The notes: generated from the letters alone by a model not told the origin. Shown: positions 9,118-17,457, counted from the stretch's first letter. The stretch: DNA of 64,000 nt from Streptomyces spiroverticillatus (GCA_014650415.1 BMUX01000007.1:451812-515811); one strand, 5' to 3'. Translations and numbers: made by a program.

Positions 9118-10524
9118 ATGACCCCACCCGAAAACTCCCCGGACCACCTGCACGCCCAGGCCCCGGCGCACCCCTACATACCGAACGCGGTCCCGGCGGT
9201 CCGGCAGGCGATGCTGGACGCCGTCGGCGCGGCGGGCGTCGAGGACTTCTACGCCGACATCCCCGAGGAGATCCGGCTCCGCCGCTCCCTCGACCTCCCC
9301 GCACCCCTGCGGTCCGAGGCCCAACTCGTACGCCACATGGAGCAGTTGCTCACCCGCAACACTCCCGCCACCCGCACCCTGAGCTTCCTGGGCGGCGGCT
9401 GCTACCAGCACCACGTGCCCGCCGTCGTCGACGAGGTGATGGGCCGCAGCGAATTCCTCACCGCCTACGCGGGCGAACCGTACGAGGACCACGGGCGCTT
9501 CCAGGCCATGTGGGAGTACCAGTCCCTGATGGCCGAACTCCTCGACGTCGACGTCGTCAACGTCCCCGTCTACGACGGCTTCCAGGCCGCCGGTACGGCG
9601 CTGCGCATGGCCGGCCGTGTCACGGGCCTGCGCAGACTGCTGATCTGCGGCGACGTCGACCCCGACAAGCTCTCCAAGATCCGCGACTACGTCCGCCCGG
9701 ACCACGACGTGGTCCTGGTCCCCACCGACCCGGCCACCGGGGGAGCGGACGTGGACGCCGTACGGTCCGCCCTCGCCGAGGGCGACGTGGCGGCCGTCTA
9801 CGCCGAGGCCCCGAGCCGACTCGGACTCGTCGACCCCGCCCTTCCTGAGCTGGGTGAACTTGCCCACGACCAGGGTGCGTTGTACGTCGTCGGTTGCAAC
9901 CCCATCAGCCTCGGCGTGCTGGCCCCGCCGTCCTCGTACGGAGCCGACCTCACCTGCGGCGACATCCAGCCGCTCGGCATCCGCATGAGCTACGGCGGCG
10001 GCAACGCCGGGTTCATCGGCGCCAACGACGACCTGCGCCTCGTCTCCGAGTACCCGACCCGCCTCTTCGGCCTGGTCCCCACCGACGTCGAGGGCGAGTA
10101 CGGCTTCGGCGACGTCGCCTACGACCGGACCTCCTTCGCCCAGCGCGAGGAGGGCAAGGAATGGGTCGGCACCGCCGCCGCCCTGCACGGCATCGGCGCG
10201 GGCGTCTACCTCTCCCTCATGGGCCCGCACGGCATGCGGGAGATCGGCGAGACGATCCTCGCCCACACCGCGTACGCCAAGCAGCGCCTGGCCGCGATCC
10301 CCGGCGTCGAGATCCCGTACGCCGAAGCCGTCCACTTCGCCGACTTCCCGGTCCGCTTCACCGGCGGCCGCAGCACCGCCGACATCCACGCCGACCTGCG
10401 CGAACGCGGCATCTTCGGCGGCATCGAGACCGCCGCCGACCAGGCCCTGTACTGCGTCACCGAAGTCCACACCAAGGCCGACATCGACGAGCTGGCCGCC
10501 GCCCTGGAGGAGATCGTCAAGTGA
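9118..10524 (+). CDS. Glycine decarboxylase P-protein subunit 1 homologue (GcvPA-like, divergent)
   Basis: The 468-aa protein belongs to the GDC-P subunit 1 family: YIPNAVPAVRQAML at the N-terminus, FLGGGCYQHHVPAVVDEVMGR, and GGGNAGFIGANDDL near the C-terminus. It starts at an ATG with GGAG 7 bases upstream. Genuine P-proteins carry a nearly invariant YTPYQPEISQG segment after the SRSEF motif; here the equivalent is YAGEPYEDHG, so the amino-acid site is changed. Its stop overlaps the GTG start of the subunit-2 homologue. No H-protein, T-protein or lipoamide dehydrogenase gene is nearby. I regard it as a P-protein paralogue with a probably different substrate rather than housekeeping glycine cleavage. 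Confidence 0.75.
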   Translation: MTPPENSPDHLHAQAPAHPYIPNAVPAVRQAMLDAVGAAGVEDFYADIPEEIRLRRSLDLPAPLRSEAQLVRHMEQLLTRNTPATRTLSFLGGGCYQHHVPAVVDEVMGRSEFLTAYAGEPYEDHGRFQAMWEYQSLMAELLDVDVVNVPVYDGFQAAGTALRMAGRVTGLRRLLICGDVDPDKLSKIRDYVRPDHDVVLVPTDPATGGADVDAVRSALAEGDVAAVYAEAPSRLGLVDPALPELGELAHDQGALYVVGCNPISLGVLAPPSSYGADLTCGDIQPLGIRMSYGGGNAGFIGANDDLRLVSEYPTRLFGLVPTDVEGEYGFGDVAYDRTSFAQREEGKEWVGTAAALHGIGAGVYLSLMGPHGMREIGETILAHTAYAKQRLAAIPGVEIPYAEAVHFADFPVRFTGGRSTADIHADLRERGIFGGIETAADQALYCVTEVHTKADIDELAAALEEIVK

Positions 10525-12125
10525 GCGCCCACCCCGCCGCCGGACCCGTCGCCCCCGAGGACGCCCGGATCGCCGACAAGCCCGCACTGCGCCGCTTCCA
10601 CCAGGCCTCCTGGGACGAGAAGCTCATCTTCGAACTCGGCTCGCCGGGGGAGCGGGGCGTCCTGGTCCCCGAGGTCGATCCGGAGATCACCGAAGCCCTC
10701 GGCGGTACGGTCGGGCTCCCGGCCGGACTGTGCAGGCAGACTCCCCCCGCCCTGCCCGAAATCGGCCAGCAGCAGGTCCTGCGCCACTACCTGCGGCTCT
10801 CCCAGGAGACCCTGGGCGCCGACCTCAACGTCGACGTCGGCCAGGGCACCTGCACCATGAAGTACAGCCCCAAGGTCAACGACCGCTTCGTCACCGACGA
10901 GCGCATCGCGGGACTGCACCCGCTCCAGGACGAGTCCACGGTCCAGGGCGCCCTGGAGATCCTGCACCGCCTGGAGGGCCTCCTCAAGGAGGTCTCCGGC
11001 ATGGACCGGGTCTCCCTCCAGCCGGGTGCCGGTTCCGCCGCCATCTACGCCAACGTCGCCATGATCCGCGGCTACTTCGCCGACCGGGGCGAGGCGGAGA
11101 CCCGCGACGAGATCATCACCACGATCTTCTCCCACCCCTCCAACGCCGCCTGCGCGAAGACCGCCGGTTTCAAGGTCATCACCCTCCACCCGGACGCGGA
11201 CGGCTACCCCGACATCGAGGCCCTCCGCGCTGCCGTCGGCCCGCGCACCGCCGCACTCCTCATCACCAATCCCGAGGACACCGGCATCTACAACCCCCGC
11301 ATCGCCGAATTCGTCGAGATCGTCCACGCGGCGGGCGGCCTCGCCGCCTACGACCAGGCCAACGCCAACGGCATCCTCGGCATCACCCGGGCCCGCGAGG
11401 CGGGCTTCGACCTGTGCCACTTCAACCTGCACAAGACCTTCTCCACCCCGCACGCCTGCGGCGGCCCGGCGGCCGGCGCCTGCGGAGTGACCGAGGCCCT
11501 GGCCCCGTACCTCCCGCGCCCGACCGTCGAGTACGACGCGGAGAGCGGCCGGTACTGGCTGGACGACGACCGCCCGCACTCGGTCGGCAAGATCCGCCCG
11601 CACCACGGAGTCGTCCCGAACCTCGTGCGCGCCTACGCCTGGATCATGTCGCTGGGCGCGGAGGGCCTGCGCGAGGTCGCCGAGACGGCCGTCCTGAACA
11701 ACAACTACCTCCTCCACAAGGTGAAGCAGATCCGGGGGGTGTCCGTCCCGTACGCGGCCGGACGGCCCCGGGTCGAGCAAGTCCGTTACAGCTGGGAGCA
11801 GTTGGGTGCCGACACCGGTATCCACAGCGAGCAGATCGGGGTGCGGGCGGCGGACTTCGGCACCCACTACTGGACGAGCCACCACCCGTACCTCGTCCCC
11901 GAGCCGATGACCCTGGAGCCCACCGAGTCGTACTCGCGCGCCGACCTGGACGAGTACGCGGCGATCCTCGCGGAGGTGGCGCGGGAGGCGTACGAGGACC
12001 CGGAGACGGTACGCACCGCCCCGCACCGGTCCACCATCCACCGGGTCCGCCCGGAGGCCCTGGACGACCCGGCCGTCTGGTCCCCGAGCTGGCGGACCTA
12101 CCGCCGCAAGGTACTGGGTACGTGA
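10521..12125 (+). CDS. Glycine decarboxylase P-protein subunit 2 homologue (GcvPB-like, divergent, PLP lysine present)
   Basis: The GTG start overlaps the previous stop by four bases. The 534-aa product contains the PLP-lysine region HFNLHKTFSTPHACGGP and the CTMKYSPKVN segment of the family, so it should bind PLP. Several normally conserved segments differ: SHPSNAACA where P-proteins have HGTNPASA, PAAGACGV in place of PGSGPVGV, and YDQANANGIL in place of YDGANLNAIL. It is about 40 residues longer than typical GcvPB. With the subunit-1 homologue it should form an alpha2-beta2 PLP decarboxylase-like enzyme. The substitutions are in substrate-contacting loops, which suggests another amino acid; this is inference. 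Confidence 0.75.
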   Translation: MSAHPAAGPVAPEDARIADKPALRRFHQASWDEKLIFELGSPGERGVLVPEVDPEITEALGGTVGLPAGLCRQTPPALPEIGQQQVLRHYLRLSQETLGADLNVDVGQGTCTMKYSPKVNDRFVTDERIAGLHPLQDESTVQGALEILHRLEGLLKEVSGMDRVSLQPGAGSAAIYANVAMIRGYFADRGEAETRDEIITTIFSHPSNAACAKTAGFKVITLHPDADGYPDIEALRAAVGPRTAALLITNPEDTGIYNPRIAEFVEIVHAAGGLAAYDQANANGILGITRAREAGFDLCHFNLHKTFSTPHACGGPAAGACGVTEALAPYLPRPTVEYDAESGRYWLDDDRPHSVGKIRPHHGVVPNLVRAYAWIMSLGAEGLREVAETAVLNNNYLLHKVKQIRGVSVPYAAGRPRVEQVRYSWEQLGADTGIHSEQIGVRAADFGTHYWTSHHPYLVPEPMTLEPTESYSRADLDEYAAILAEVAREAYEDPETVRTAPHRSTIHRVRPEALDDPAVWSPSWRTYRRKVLGT

Positions 12126-13429
12126 TGAGGATCGGTCTCGTCGTCAACCCGGTCGCCGGACTCGGCGGCCGGGTGGGGCTCGGCGGCAGCGACGGTACGG
12201 ACGTCCAGCGGCGGGCGGTGGAGCTGGGGGCGGTGCCGTGCGCGGGGTCGCGCTCCGCGGCCGCCCTTGCGGAACTCGCCTGCCGTACACGGGACTTCGA
12301 GCTGTTCACCGCTGCCGGTGCGATGGGGGAGGAGTCCGCGTCCGCGGCGGGTCTGTCCGCGCGGGTGGTGTACCGGCCCCGTCCCGGCGACACCGGGCCG
12401 CGCGACACCGTCGAGGCCGTGCGGGCCCTCGGGGCCGCCGTCGATCTGCTGCTCTTCGCGGGGGGCGACGGGACGGCTCGGGACGTCCTGGACGCGGATG
12501 CCGGGACTCCGGTCCTGGGGATTCCCACGGGGGTCAAGATGCACTCGGCGGTCTTCGCGGTGAACCCCCGGGCCGCGGGGGAGATCGCGGCGGGGTGGGT
12601 CCTGGACCCGGGCCGCCCCGAGGTCCGCCCGGCGGAGGTCATGGACCGCGACGAGGCGGCGCTCCGGGAGGGGCGGCTGAGCTCGCGGCTGTACGGGTGG
12701 CTGTCGGTTCCGTACGTTCCGGTGCGGGTGCAGCAGCGGAAGGCGGGCAGTACGGGGGCGGCGCCGGAGGCGGTGGGGGGTATCGCCGCGGAACTGGCCT
12801 CCCGCGCGGCGCCGGAGGACGTCCTGGTCCTGGGGCCGGGGACCACCACTCAGGCGGTGGCGGCGGCGCTGGGTGCGGAGATTCCGCTGACGGGGGTCAC
12901 GGCGCTGGTCCGTGCGGACTGCGGGTGCGGGTGCGCGGACGGTTGCTGTTCCTGCCGGGGGCTCCGCCCCCGGGCCCCCGATCTCGCCCCAGCCCCGCCC
13001 CTTCACCTAAACCCGCAGGGGCATGAGACGGCTCTGTGCGGGTGCGTTGTGGCTGGTCGCGCAGTTCCCCGCGCCCCTGAGGGCGTGCCCTTCGGGCAGC
13101 CATCGTCGTATCGGCTCCTGTCGAGCCACCTCACCTCCGACCAACTTCTTGCCCTGGCCACCCACCACCCCCTCCTCCTCGCCCTCTCGCCCATCGGTGG
13201 CCAAGGCTTCCTGCTCGGCCGAGGCAACCAGCAGATCTCCCCGGAGATCCTCCGCACCCTGGCCCCCGGCAAGCTCCTCGTCCTCGCCACCGAGGCCAAG
13301 CTCGCCGCCCTGCACAGCCGTCCCCTCCTCATCGACACCGGCGACGACGACCTCGACGCCGAACTCTCCGGTTACGTCAAAGTCCTCACCGGCCGAGGAC
13401 GCACCGCTCTCTACCGACTCAGCCACTAA
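12125..13429 (+). CDS. ATP-NAD kinase family (AcoX-like) protein with in-frame repeat insertion
   Basis: The ATG overlaps the upstream stop (TGATG). The N-terminal half has NAD-kinase fold motifs: IGLVVNPVAGLGG, then LLLFAGGDGTARDVLD (the GGDG nucleotide motif) and GIPTGVKMHSAVFA. The C-terminal domain resumes with LALSPIGGQGFLLGRGNQQISP and ends with a typical DTGDDDLDAELSGYVKV. Between them, residues about 272-330 are Cys/Pro/Arg-rich and do not resemble the family. That DNA is a dispersed repeat that also occurs at 16109-16212. The frame is kept through it, making the protein about 60 residues longer than usual. It may still be made, but activity is doubtful. AcoX-type proteins occur in acetoin and other catabolic operons; the true reaction is not established. 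Confidence 0.75.
   Translation: MRIGLVVNPVAGLGGRVGLGGSDGTDVQRRAVELGAVPCAGSRSAAALAELACRTRDFELFTAAGAMGEESASAAGLSARVVYRPRPGDTGPRDTVEAVRALGAAVDLLLFAGGDGTARDVLDADAGTPVLGIPTGVKMHSAVFAVNPRAAGEIAAGWVLDPGRPEVRPAEVMDRDEAALREGRLSSRLYGWLSVPYVPVRVQQRKAGSTGAAPEAVGGIAAELASRAAPEDVLVLGPGTTTQAVAAALGAEIPLTGVTALVRADCGCGCADGCCSCRGLRPRAPDLAPAPPLHLNPQGHETALCGCVVAGRAVPRAPEGVPFGQPSSYRLLSSHLTSDQLLALATHHPLLLALSPIGGQGFLLGRGNQQISPEILRTLAPGKLLVLATEAKLAALHSRPLLIDTGDDDLDAELSGYVKVLTGRGRTALYRLSH
12987..13081 (+). repeat. Dispersed GC-rich repeat, family 1, copy inside the AcoX-like gene
   Basis: This segment contains the blocks CAGCCCCGCCCCTTCACC, TGCGGGTGCGTTGTGGCTGG and GCGCAGTTCCCCGCGCCCCT in that order. The same blocks occur in reverse orientation at 16109-16212 in intergenic DNA. 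The flanks at both sites also carry GC-rich hairpins, so the whole mobile-looking unit here may extend from about 12950 to 13110. Confidence 0.85.
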
Positions 13430-13439
13430 GGAGCCCCGC

Positions 13440-14186
13440 ATGATCGACCTCACCGGCAAGCGTGCCCTCGTCACCGCCGGCGCCTCCGGCATCGGCCGCG
13501 CCTCCGCCCTCCTCCTCGCCGAACTCGGCGCCCGCGTCGTCGTCGCCGACATCGACGCCGCAGCGGGCGAGGCCACCGCCAAGGAGGCCGGGGGGATCTT
13601 CGTACGGTGCGACGTCTCGCAGCGCACCGACTGCGAGGAGGCCGTCCGTACGGCCCAGACCGAATTCGGCGGCCTCGACGTCCTGTTCAACAACGCCGGA
13701 ATCATCCGCCGCTCCACCGTCTGCGAGATCACCGAGGACGACTGGGACCTCGTGATGGCCGTCAACATCCGCTCGATCATGCTGATGTCGCGGCTCGTGA
13801 TACCGGGGATGGCCGCCCAGGGCGGCGGTTCCATCATCAACACCGGCTCCGGATGGGGGATTTCGGGCGGCGCCCGCGCGGTCTCGTACTGCGCGTCCAA
13901 GGGTGCCGTCGTCAACATGACGCGCGCCATGGCCATCGACCACGGACCCGACCTCATTCGCGTCAACTGCGTCTGCCCCGGCGACACCGCCACCGGCATG
14001 CTCGCCGAGGAGGCCCGCCAACTCGGCGAGCGTGCCGAGGCGTTCTACGAGGAGGCCGCCGACCGGCCGCTCGGCCGCATCGGGCAGCCCCGCGACATCG
14101 CGCAGACCGTCGCCTTCCTGGCCTCCGACGCCTCCTCGTTCCTCAGCGGCGCGATCATCCCCGTCGACGGCGGCGGCACCGCATAA
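13440..14186 (+). CDS. SDR family NAD(P)-dependent oxidoreductase
   Basis: A 248-aa classical short-chain dehydrogenase: cofactor motif VTAGASGIG, NNAG at about residue 88, catalytic Ser region NTGSGWG, and YCASK as the active-site Tyr-Lys pair, ending LSGAIIPVDGGGTA. The acidic VADIDAA after beta-2 favours NAD over NADP. ATG is 10 bases after the kinase-like gene and has GGAG at a proper distance, so it is cotranscribed with the P-subunit homologues. Substrate is unknown; sugar-alcohol and 3-hydroxyacid dehydrogenases are both plausible. A strong hairpin follows 17 bases after the stop. Confidence 0.85.
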   Translation: MIDLTGKRALVTAGASGIGRASALLLAELGARVVVADIDAAAGEATAKEAGGIFVRCDVSQRTDCEEAVRTAQTEFGGLDVLFNNAGIIRRSTVCEITEDDWDLVMAVNIRSIMLMSRLVIPGMAAQGGGSIINTGSGWGISGGARAVSYCASKGAVVNMTRAMAIDHGPDLIRVNCVCPGDTATGMLAEEARQLGERAEAFYEEAADRPLGRIGQPRDIAQTVAFLASDASSFLSGAIIPVDGGGTA

Positions 14187-14202
14187 CGCATGCACAGCCA
14201 CG

Positions 14203-14235
14203 GGCCACCCGGGGAGCCGCACGCCCCGGGTGGCC
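14203..14235 (+). terminator. Perfect 12-bp stem hairpin after the SDR gene
   Basis: GGCCACCCGGGG pairs perfectly with CCCCGGGTGGCC across a 9-nt loop. It sits between the SDR stop and the gntR start, followed by GATAAT, which could serve as the -10 element of a promoter for gntR. Confidence 0.75.
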
Positions 14236-14271
14236 GATAATCTGAGCCGGACGAGGGGAAGGGCCGCCGAC

Positions 14272-14913
14272 ATGCCTATCGAGAACCGCCCGCTGCGCGA
14301 GCAGGTCAAGGAGGAGCTGATCAAGCGGCTCGGCCGCGGCACGATCCCGACCGACGAGCCCATCAACGAGGGCCGCCTCGCCACCGAACTCGGCGTCAGC
14401 CGCACCCCGCTCCGCGAAGCCCTGATCTCCCTGGAACGCGAAGGCGTCATCACCAGCGAACGCGGCAAGGGCTTCCGCTTCGCCCCCATGAGCGCCCAGG
14501 AGTTCCGCGACCTCACCACCATCGTCGCGACCCTGGAATCCCTCGCCCTGGAGTCGACCGATCCGGCCCAACTGGCCGCCCTCGCACCGAAGTTGCTCGA
14601 AGAGGCGCACGCCTTCTCCGCACCGCAGGCCCGGCACGACGTCATAGAGCAGTACGACGACGCCTGGCACGCCCTGCTGCTCTCCGGCTGCCCCAACGCC
14701 CGCCTGCTGGACCTGATCGCTTCGCTCAAGCTGACCATGCACCGCTACGAACAGGTGGCGCTCGGCGACCAGGACGTACTGGAACGCTCCGCCGAGGAGC
14801 ACGAGCGGATCGCCGAACACCTGGTCGGCGGCGACGTACCGAGCGCGGTCCGCGCGCTCAAGGAGAACTGGAACAGCGGCATGGACCGCATCCTGGAACG
14901 CCTCACGGACTGA
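14272..14913 (+). CDS. GntR family regulator, FCD subfamily
   Basis: The 213-aa protein has the winged-helix domain at about 5-70 (REQVKEELIKRLGRG, then LATELGVSRTPLREALISLEREG with the recognition helix) and a C-terminal all-helical FCD ligand domain from about 80, with HxxxH-type metal/ligand residues (DDAWHALLL, EEHERIAEHL). It lies just after the operon of P-subunit homologues, separated by a terminator hairpin. It probably represses that operon, and perhaps the divergent sugar operon, through the GTATAC palindrome at 8994-9003. Target assignment is inference from position and site type. Confidence 0.88.
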   Translation: MPIENRPLREQVKEELIKRLGRGTIPTDEPINEGRLATELGVSRTPLREALISLEREGVITSERGKGFRFAPMSAQEFRDLTTIVATLESLALESTDPAQLAALAPKLLEEAHAFSAPQARHDVIEQYDDAWHALLLSGCPNARLLDLIASLKLTMHRYEQVALGDQDVLERSAEEHERIAEHLVGGDVPSAVRALKENWNSGMDRILERLTD

Positions 14914-14923
14914 GCCGCGGCCG

Positions 14924-15505
14924 GTGGGCCGGCGGGCCCGGATGCTCGCCCTGGTGGCCTCCGCCTGGACCCTGCCCGCACTCCTGGGACCGGCCGTCGC
15001 TGCCGCGACCGCCGAAGCCACGCACTGGCGGATCGTCTTCCTGTCGCTCGTCCCGCCGGTGCCGGTCGGCGTCCTCCTCACCCTGCCCGCACTGCGCGGG
15101 CTGGGCCCGCCGGAGGGGACGCCGTCGCCGGACGGCAGCCTCATCCCGCTCACCCTGGTGCTGGTGGTCGGCGCGGGCGCGGTCCTGGCGGGTCTGGAGG
15201 AACAGCACCCGGCGCTCACCGTGCCGCTCGTCCTGCTGAGCGCGGCCCTCGCCGTACCCGTACTGCGCGAACTGCTGCCGCCCGGGACGCTGACCGTACG
15301 CCGCGGCATGCCCGCCGTAATGACCGGCCTCGGTACGGCGGTGAGCGCCTTCGGCGCCACCCGGGGCTGGTCCCGGAACGGCTCGCTCGGCCTCGGCTTC
15401 ACCGTCACGGCGCTCGCCGCCCTCGCGGGCACCGCCGCGGGACTGCGCACCCGGGCCCCCGCCGCGAGGGACGCACCGGAGCCGAAGGGCGACCTCGGGC
15501 GCTGA
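14924..15505 (+). pseudogene. Remnant of an MFS transporter gene (N-terminus and centre deleted)
   Basis: The reading frame opens with RRARMLALVASAWTLPALLGP, the middle of a drug-efflux MFS protein, immediately after the gntR stop. No first half of a transporter exists upstream. After RRGMPAVM, where intact members continue for about 150 residues, the sequence jumps to a segment resembling the transporter C-terminus (WSRNGSLGLGFTVTALAALAG). About 193 codons survive with five or so hydrophobic stretches. This is best read as a gene that lost both its 5' part and a central piece. A GTG at 14924 could start translation of a meaningless membrane fragment. Confidence 0.7.
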
Positions 15506-15518
15506 CCGAAGCGGGGCC

Positions 15519-15941
15519 TCAGGCGATCGACGCCGAAATGATCGCCGCCACCGCGATGTTGCAGGAGGCCGTCACCCACACCGCCGGGTGCGGCTCCTGC
15601 TCCACCAGCGTCTTGCCCAGCTTGCCGGGCGTCACGACGTCCACCACCCAGAACGCGACCGCCATCATCACCAGGCCGAGCAGACCGAACGCGGCCGTCG
15701 ACACCAGACCCTTGCCGAAGTCGTTGTACGTCGTCCAGATCGACGTGAAGACGATGCCGCCGATGCCCAGCAGAGCGGAGCTGAGCAGCAGGGCGCAGTT
15801 GCGGTTGCGCTCCTCCCAGATCTGCCGTCCGAGCTTGCCCGGAGTCAGCGCGTCCACCAGGAAAATGCCCAGGGTCAGCAGGACGACGCCGAGGGCGCCG
15901 TAGGCGGCGGCACGGCCGATTCCGTTGACGATGTCTTCCAT
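15519..15941 (-). CDS. DUF350 membrane protein
   Basis: A 140-aa protein with four hydrophobic segments arranged as two similar halves: each half has an L-V/F-D-x-x-T-P-G-K-L-G block (LVDALTPGKLGRQIWEE and VVDVVTPGKLGKTLVEQ), the signature of DUF350. Function of the family is unknown. ATG start at 15941. It converges on the MFS remnant with only 13 bases between stops. Confidence 0.85.
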   Translation of the reverse strand: MEDIVNGIGRAAAYGALGVVLLTLGIFLVDALTPGKLGRQIWEERNRNCALLLSSALLGIGGIVFTSIWTTYNDFGKGLVSTAAFGLLGLVMMAVAFWVVDVVTPGKLGKTLVEQEPHPAVWVTASCNIAVAAIISASIA

Positions 15942-16343
15942 TGAGAAGTCTCAGTCCCCGTGGTGAGTGGCGTACGGGCGAGTACCCGTGATCGCGTGTT
16001 AAAGGAGACGCAAAACCTATCGCACGGGTACCGCTGCGCGGCATGGGCCCGGCGCAATCGGCCCCCACCCACCGGCTCCTTCTGCGGGCTCACTCATCCG
16101 CGCCCCTCTCAGGGGCCCGGGGAACTGCGCGCCCAGCCACGACGCACCCGCACGCGAACCGCCCAACCGCCCAACTGCCCCGCAGGGTTTAGGTGAAGGG
16201 GCGGGGCTGGGGACCCTTTGGCCCGGCGGGGCAGAGCCGAACGCTCCAGCGCCGGGCAGCGGACCCAGCCCTCCGGGCGGCAGACCCAGCTCCAGCGCAG
16301 CAGCCACTCCGGGAGCAGGCCGGTACAGGCCCGCTCCCACCCC
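15942..16343. other. Intergenic region with repeat copy
   Basis: About 400 bases without a gene. It holds the leader of the DUF350 gene on the left, the inverted copy of repeat family 1 (16109-16212), and a GC-rich tail of no clear content up to the lacI-type gene stop at 16344. Confidence 0.6.
16109..16212 (-). repeat. Dispersed GC-rich repeat, family 1, intergenic copy
   Basis: Read on the minus strand it shows the same ordered blocks as the copy at 12987-13081: CAGCCCCGCCCCTTCACC, then GTGCGGGTGCGTCGTGGCTGG, then GCGCAGTTCCCCGGGCCCCT. A spacer with CAACCGCCCAAC-type short repeats makes it about 9 bases longer. It has no coding capacity and no terminal inverted repeats of insertion-sequence type. 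Confidence 0.85.
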
Positions 16344-17384
16344 CTATGCCCCCCTCGTCGACCCCCGCTCCAACAACCTCGCCGCCACCAACCTCCGCTC
16401 CACCCCCACCACCTTCTTCTCCACCGTCCGGATCAACAGCTCCGCCGCCTCCCGCCCGATCTCCTCCGGATGGAGATCCAGCGCCGTCAGCCTCGGGTCC
16501 GCCTGCCGGGCGAACTCCCCGTCCGCCCCCACCACCACCTGCACGTCCTCCGGAATCCGCAGTCCCAACTGCCGGCACACCCCCGCCGCCGCGAACCCGA
16601 ATTTCTCCAGCACCACATACAGCGCGTCCGGCCGCTCGGCGCAGTCGAGCAATTCCCGTGCCGCCTGCGCCGCATCCGTCCCCGGCGCCGCCTCCGCCGT
16701 GATCTGCGGCAGCCCCCGCTCCTTTGTCCACGCCAGGTACGCCGCCTTCGCGTCCTGGTCGTACGACTGGCCCGTCGACCCGGTCAGCAGGGCGATCCGC
16801 CGTGCCCCGGTCGACTCCAGGTGGTCCAGGGCGGCGATCGCACACGTGCTCAACTCGTTGTCGACCCAGGAGAATTCGTCCCGCCGCTCCAGGTCCCGGC
16901 CCGTCGTGACGACCGGCACCCCCATCTGCGACAGCCGCGTCAGCAGCGGGTCCCCGGTCAGCGGGTCGATGACGATCGTGCCGTCCAGCGGCAGGTCGTC
17001 GAAGGGCCGGCCGTCCAGCGAGGGCGGCACCAGCACCAGCGAGTAGCCGTGCGACAGTGCCGTCCAGGTCGCCGCGTTGACGATCTTGACGAAGTACTCG
17101 ATGTCGGTGATCCCGCCCTCGATCGCCGTCCGGTGGGTGATCCCCAGCAGTCCCGTCCGCGCCCTGCGCAACCCCCGCGCGCTCGGGTTCGCCCGGTAGC
17201 CGATCTCCTCGGCGACCGCCAGGACCCGGGCACGGGTGTCGGCGCCGACCCGGCCGACACCGTTGAGCGCGTGCGAGGCCGTGGTCACCGACACCCCGGC
17301 CAGCCGCGCCACCTCCCGCAAGCCGCCCTTCGGCTTGTTCCCGGAAGCCGTACCCGTGTCCTTCTCGCCTGTGAGCTCTGCCAT
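16344..17384 (-). CDS. LacI family regulator of the purine uptake/deamination operon
   Basis: A 346-aa LacI/GalR protein: helix-turn-helix at about 22-46 (LREVARLAGVSVTTASHALNG), hinge helix RARVLAVAEEIGYRANPSARGL, then a periplasmic-binding-like effector domain (LLGITHRTAIEG, VVGADGEFARQADPRLTALDL). It is transcribed divergently from the permease operon. Two near-identical LacI-type palindromes centred in the shared promoter region are its probable operators, so it should control both itself and the permease-deaminase genes. The effector is probably a purine or related nucleobase, by analogy with PurR-like LacI members; this is inference. Confidence 0.9.
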   Translation of the reverse strand: MAELTGEKDTGTASGNKPKGGLREVARLAGVSVTTASHALNGVGRVGADTRARVLAVAEEIGYRANPSARGLRRARTGLLGITHRTAIEGGITDIEYFVKIVNAATWTALSHGYSLVLVPPSLDGRPFDDLPLDGTIVIDPLTGDPLLTRLSQMGVPVVTTGRDLERRDEFSWVDNELSTCAIAALDHLESTGARRIALLTGSTGQSYDQDAKAAYLAWTKERGLPQITAEAAPGTDAAQAARELLDCAERPDALYVVLEKFGFAAAGVCRQLGLRIPEDVQVVVGADGEFARQADPRLTALDLHPEEIGREAAELLIRTVEKKVVGVERRLVAARLLERGSTRGA

Positions 17385-17405
17385 GCGACGACCCTACCGG
17401 TTGAC

Positions 17406-17423
17406 TGCCAAAACGTTTGGGCA
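17406..17423. promoter_or_regulatory. LacI-type operator 1
   Basis: TGCCAAAACGTTTGGGCA is an 18-bp near-perfect palindrome with the central ACGT/CG step characteristic of LacI-family sites. It lies 21 bases upstream of the regulator start codon and 130 bases before the permease start. It differs from operator 2 at two positions. Confidence 0.8.
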
Positions 17424-17439
17424 CTACTTTCGGCCTCGT

Positions 17440-17457
17440 TGCCAATACGTTTTGGCA
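17440..17457. promoter_or_regulatory. LacI-type operator 2
   Basis: TGCCAATACGTTTTGGCA, an 18-bp palindrome with one mismatched pair, is spaced 34 bp from operator 1, about three helical turns, so both sites face the same side of DNA. This arrangement fits cooperative binding by the divergently encoded LacI protein. Confidence 0.8.
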
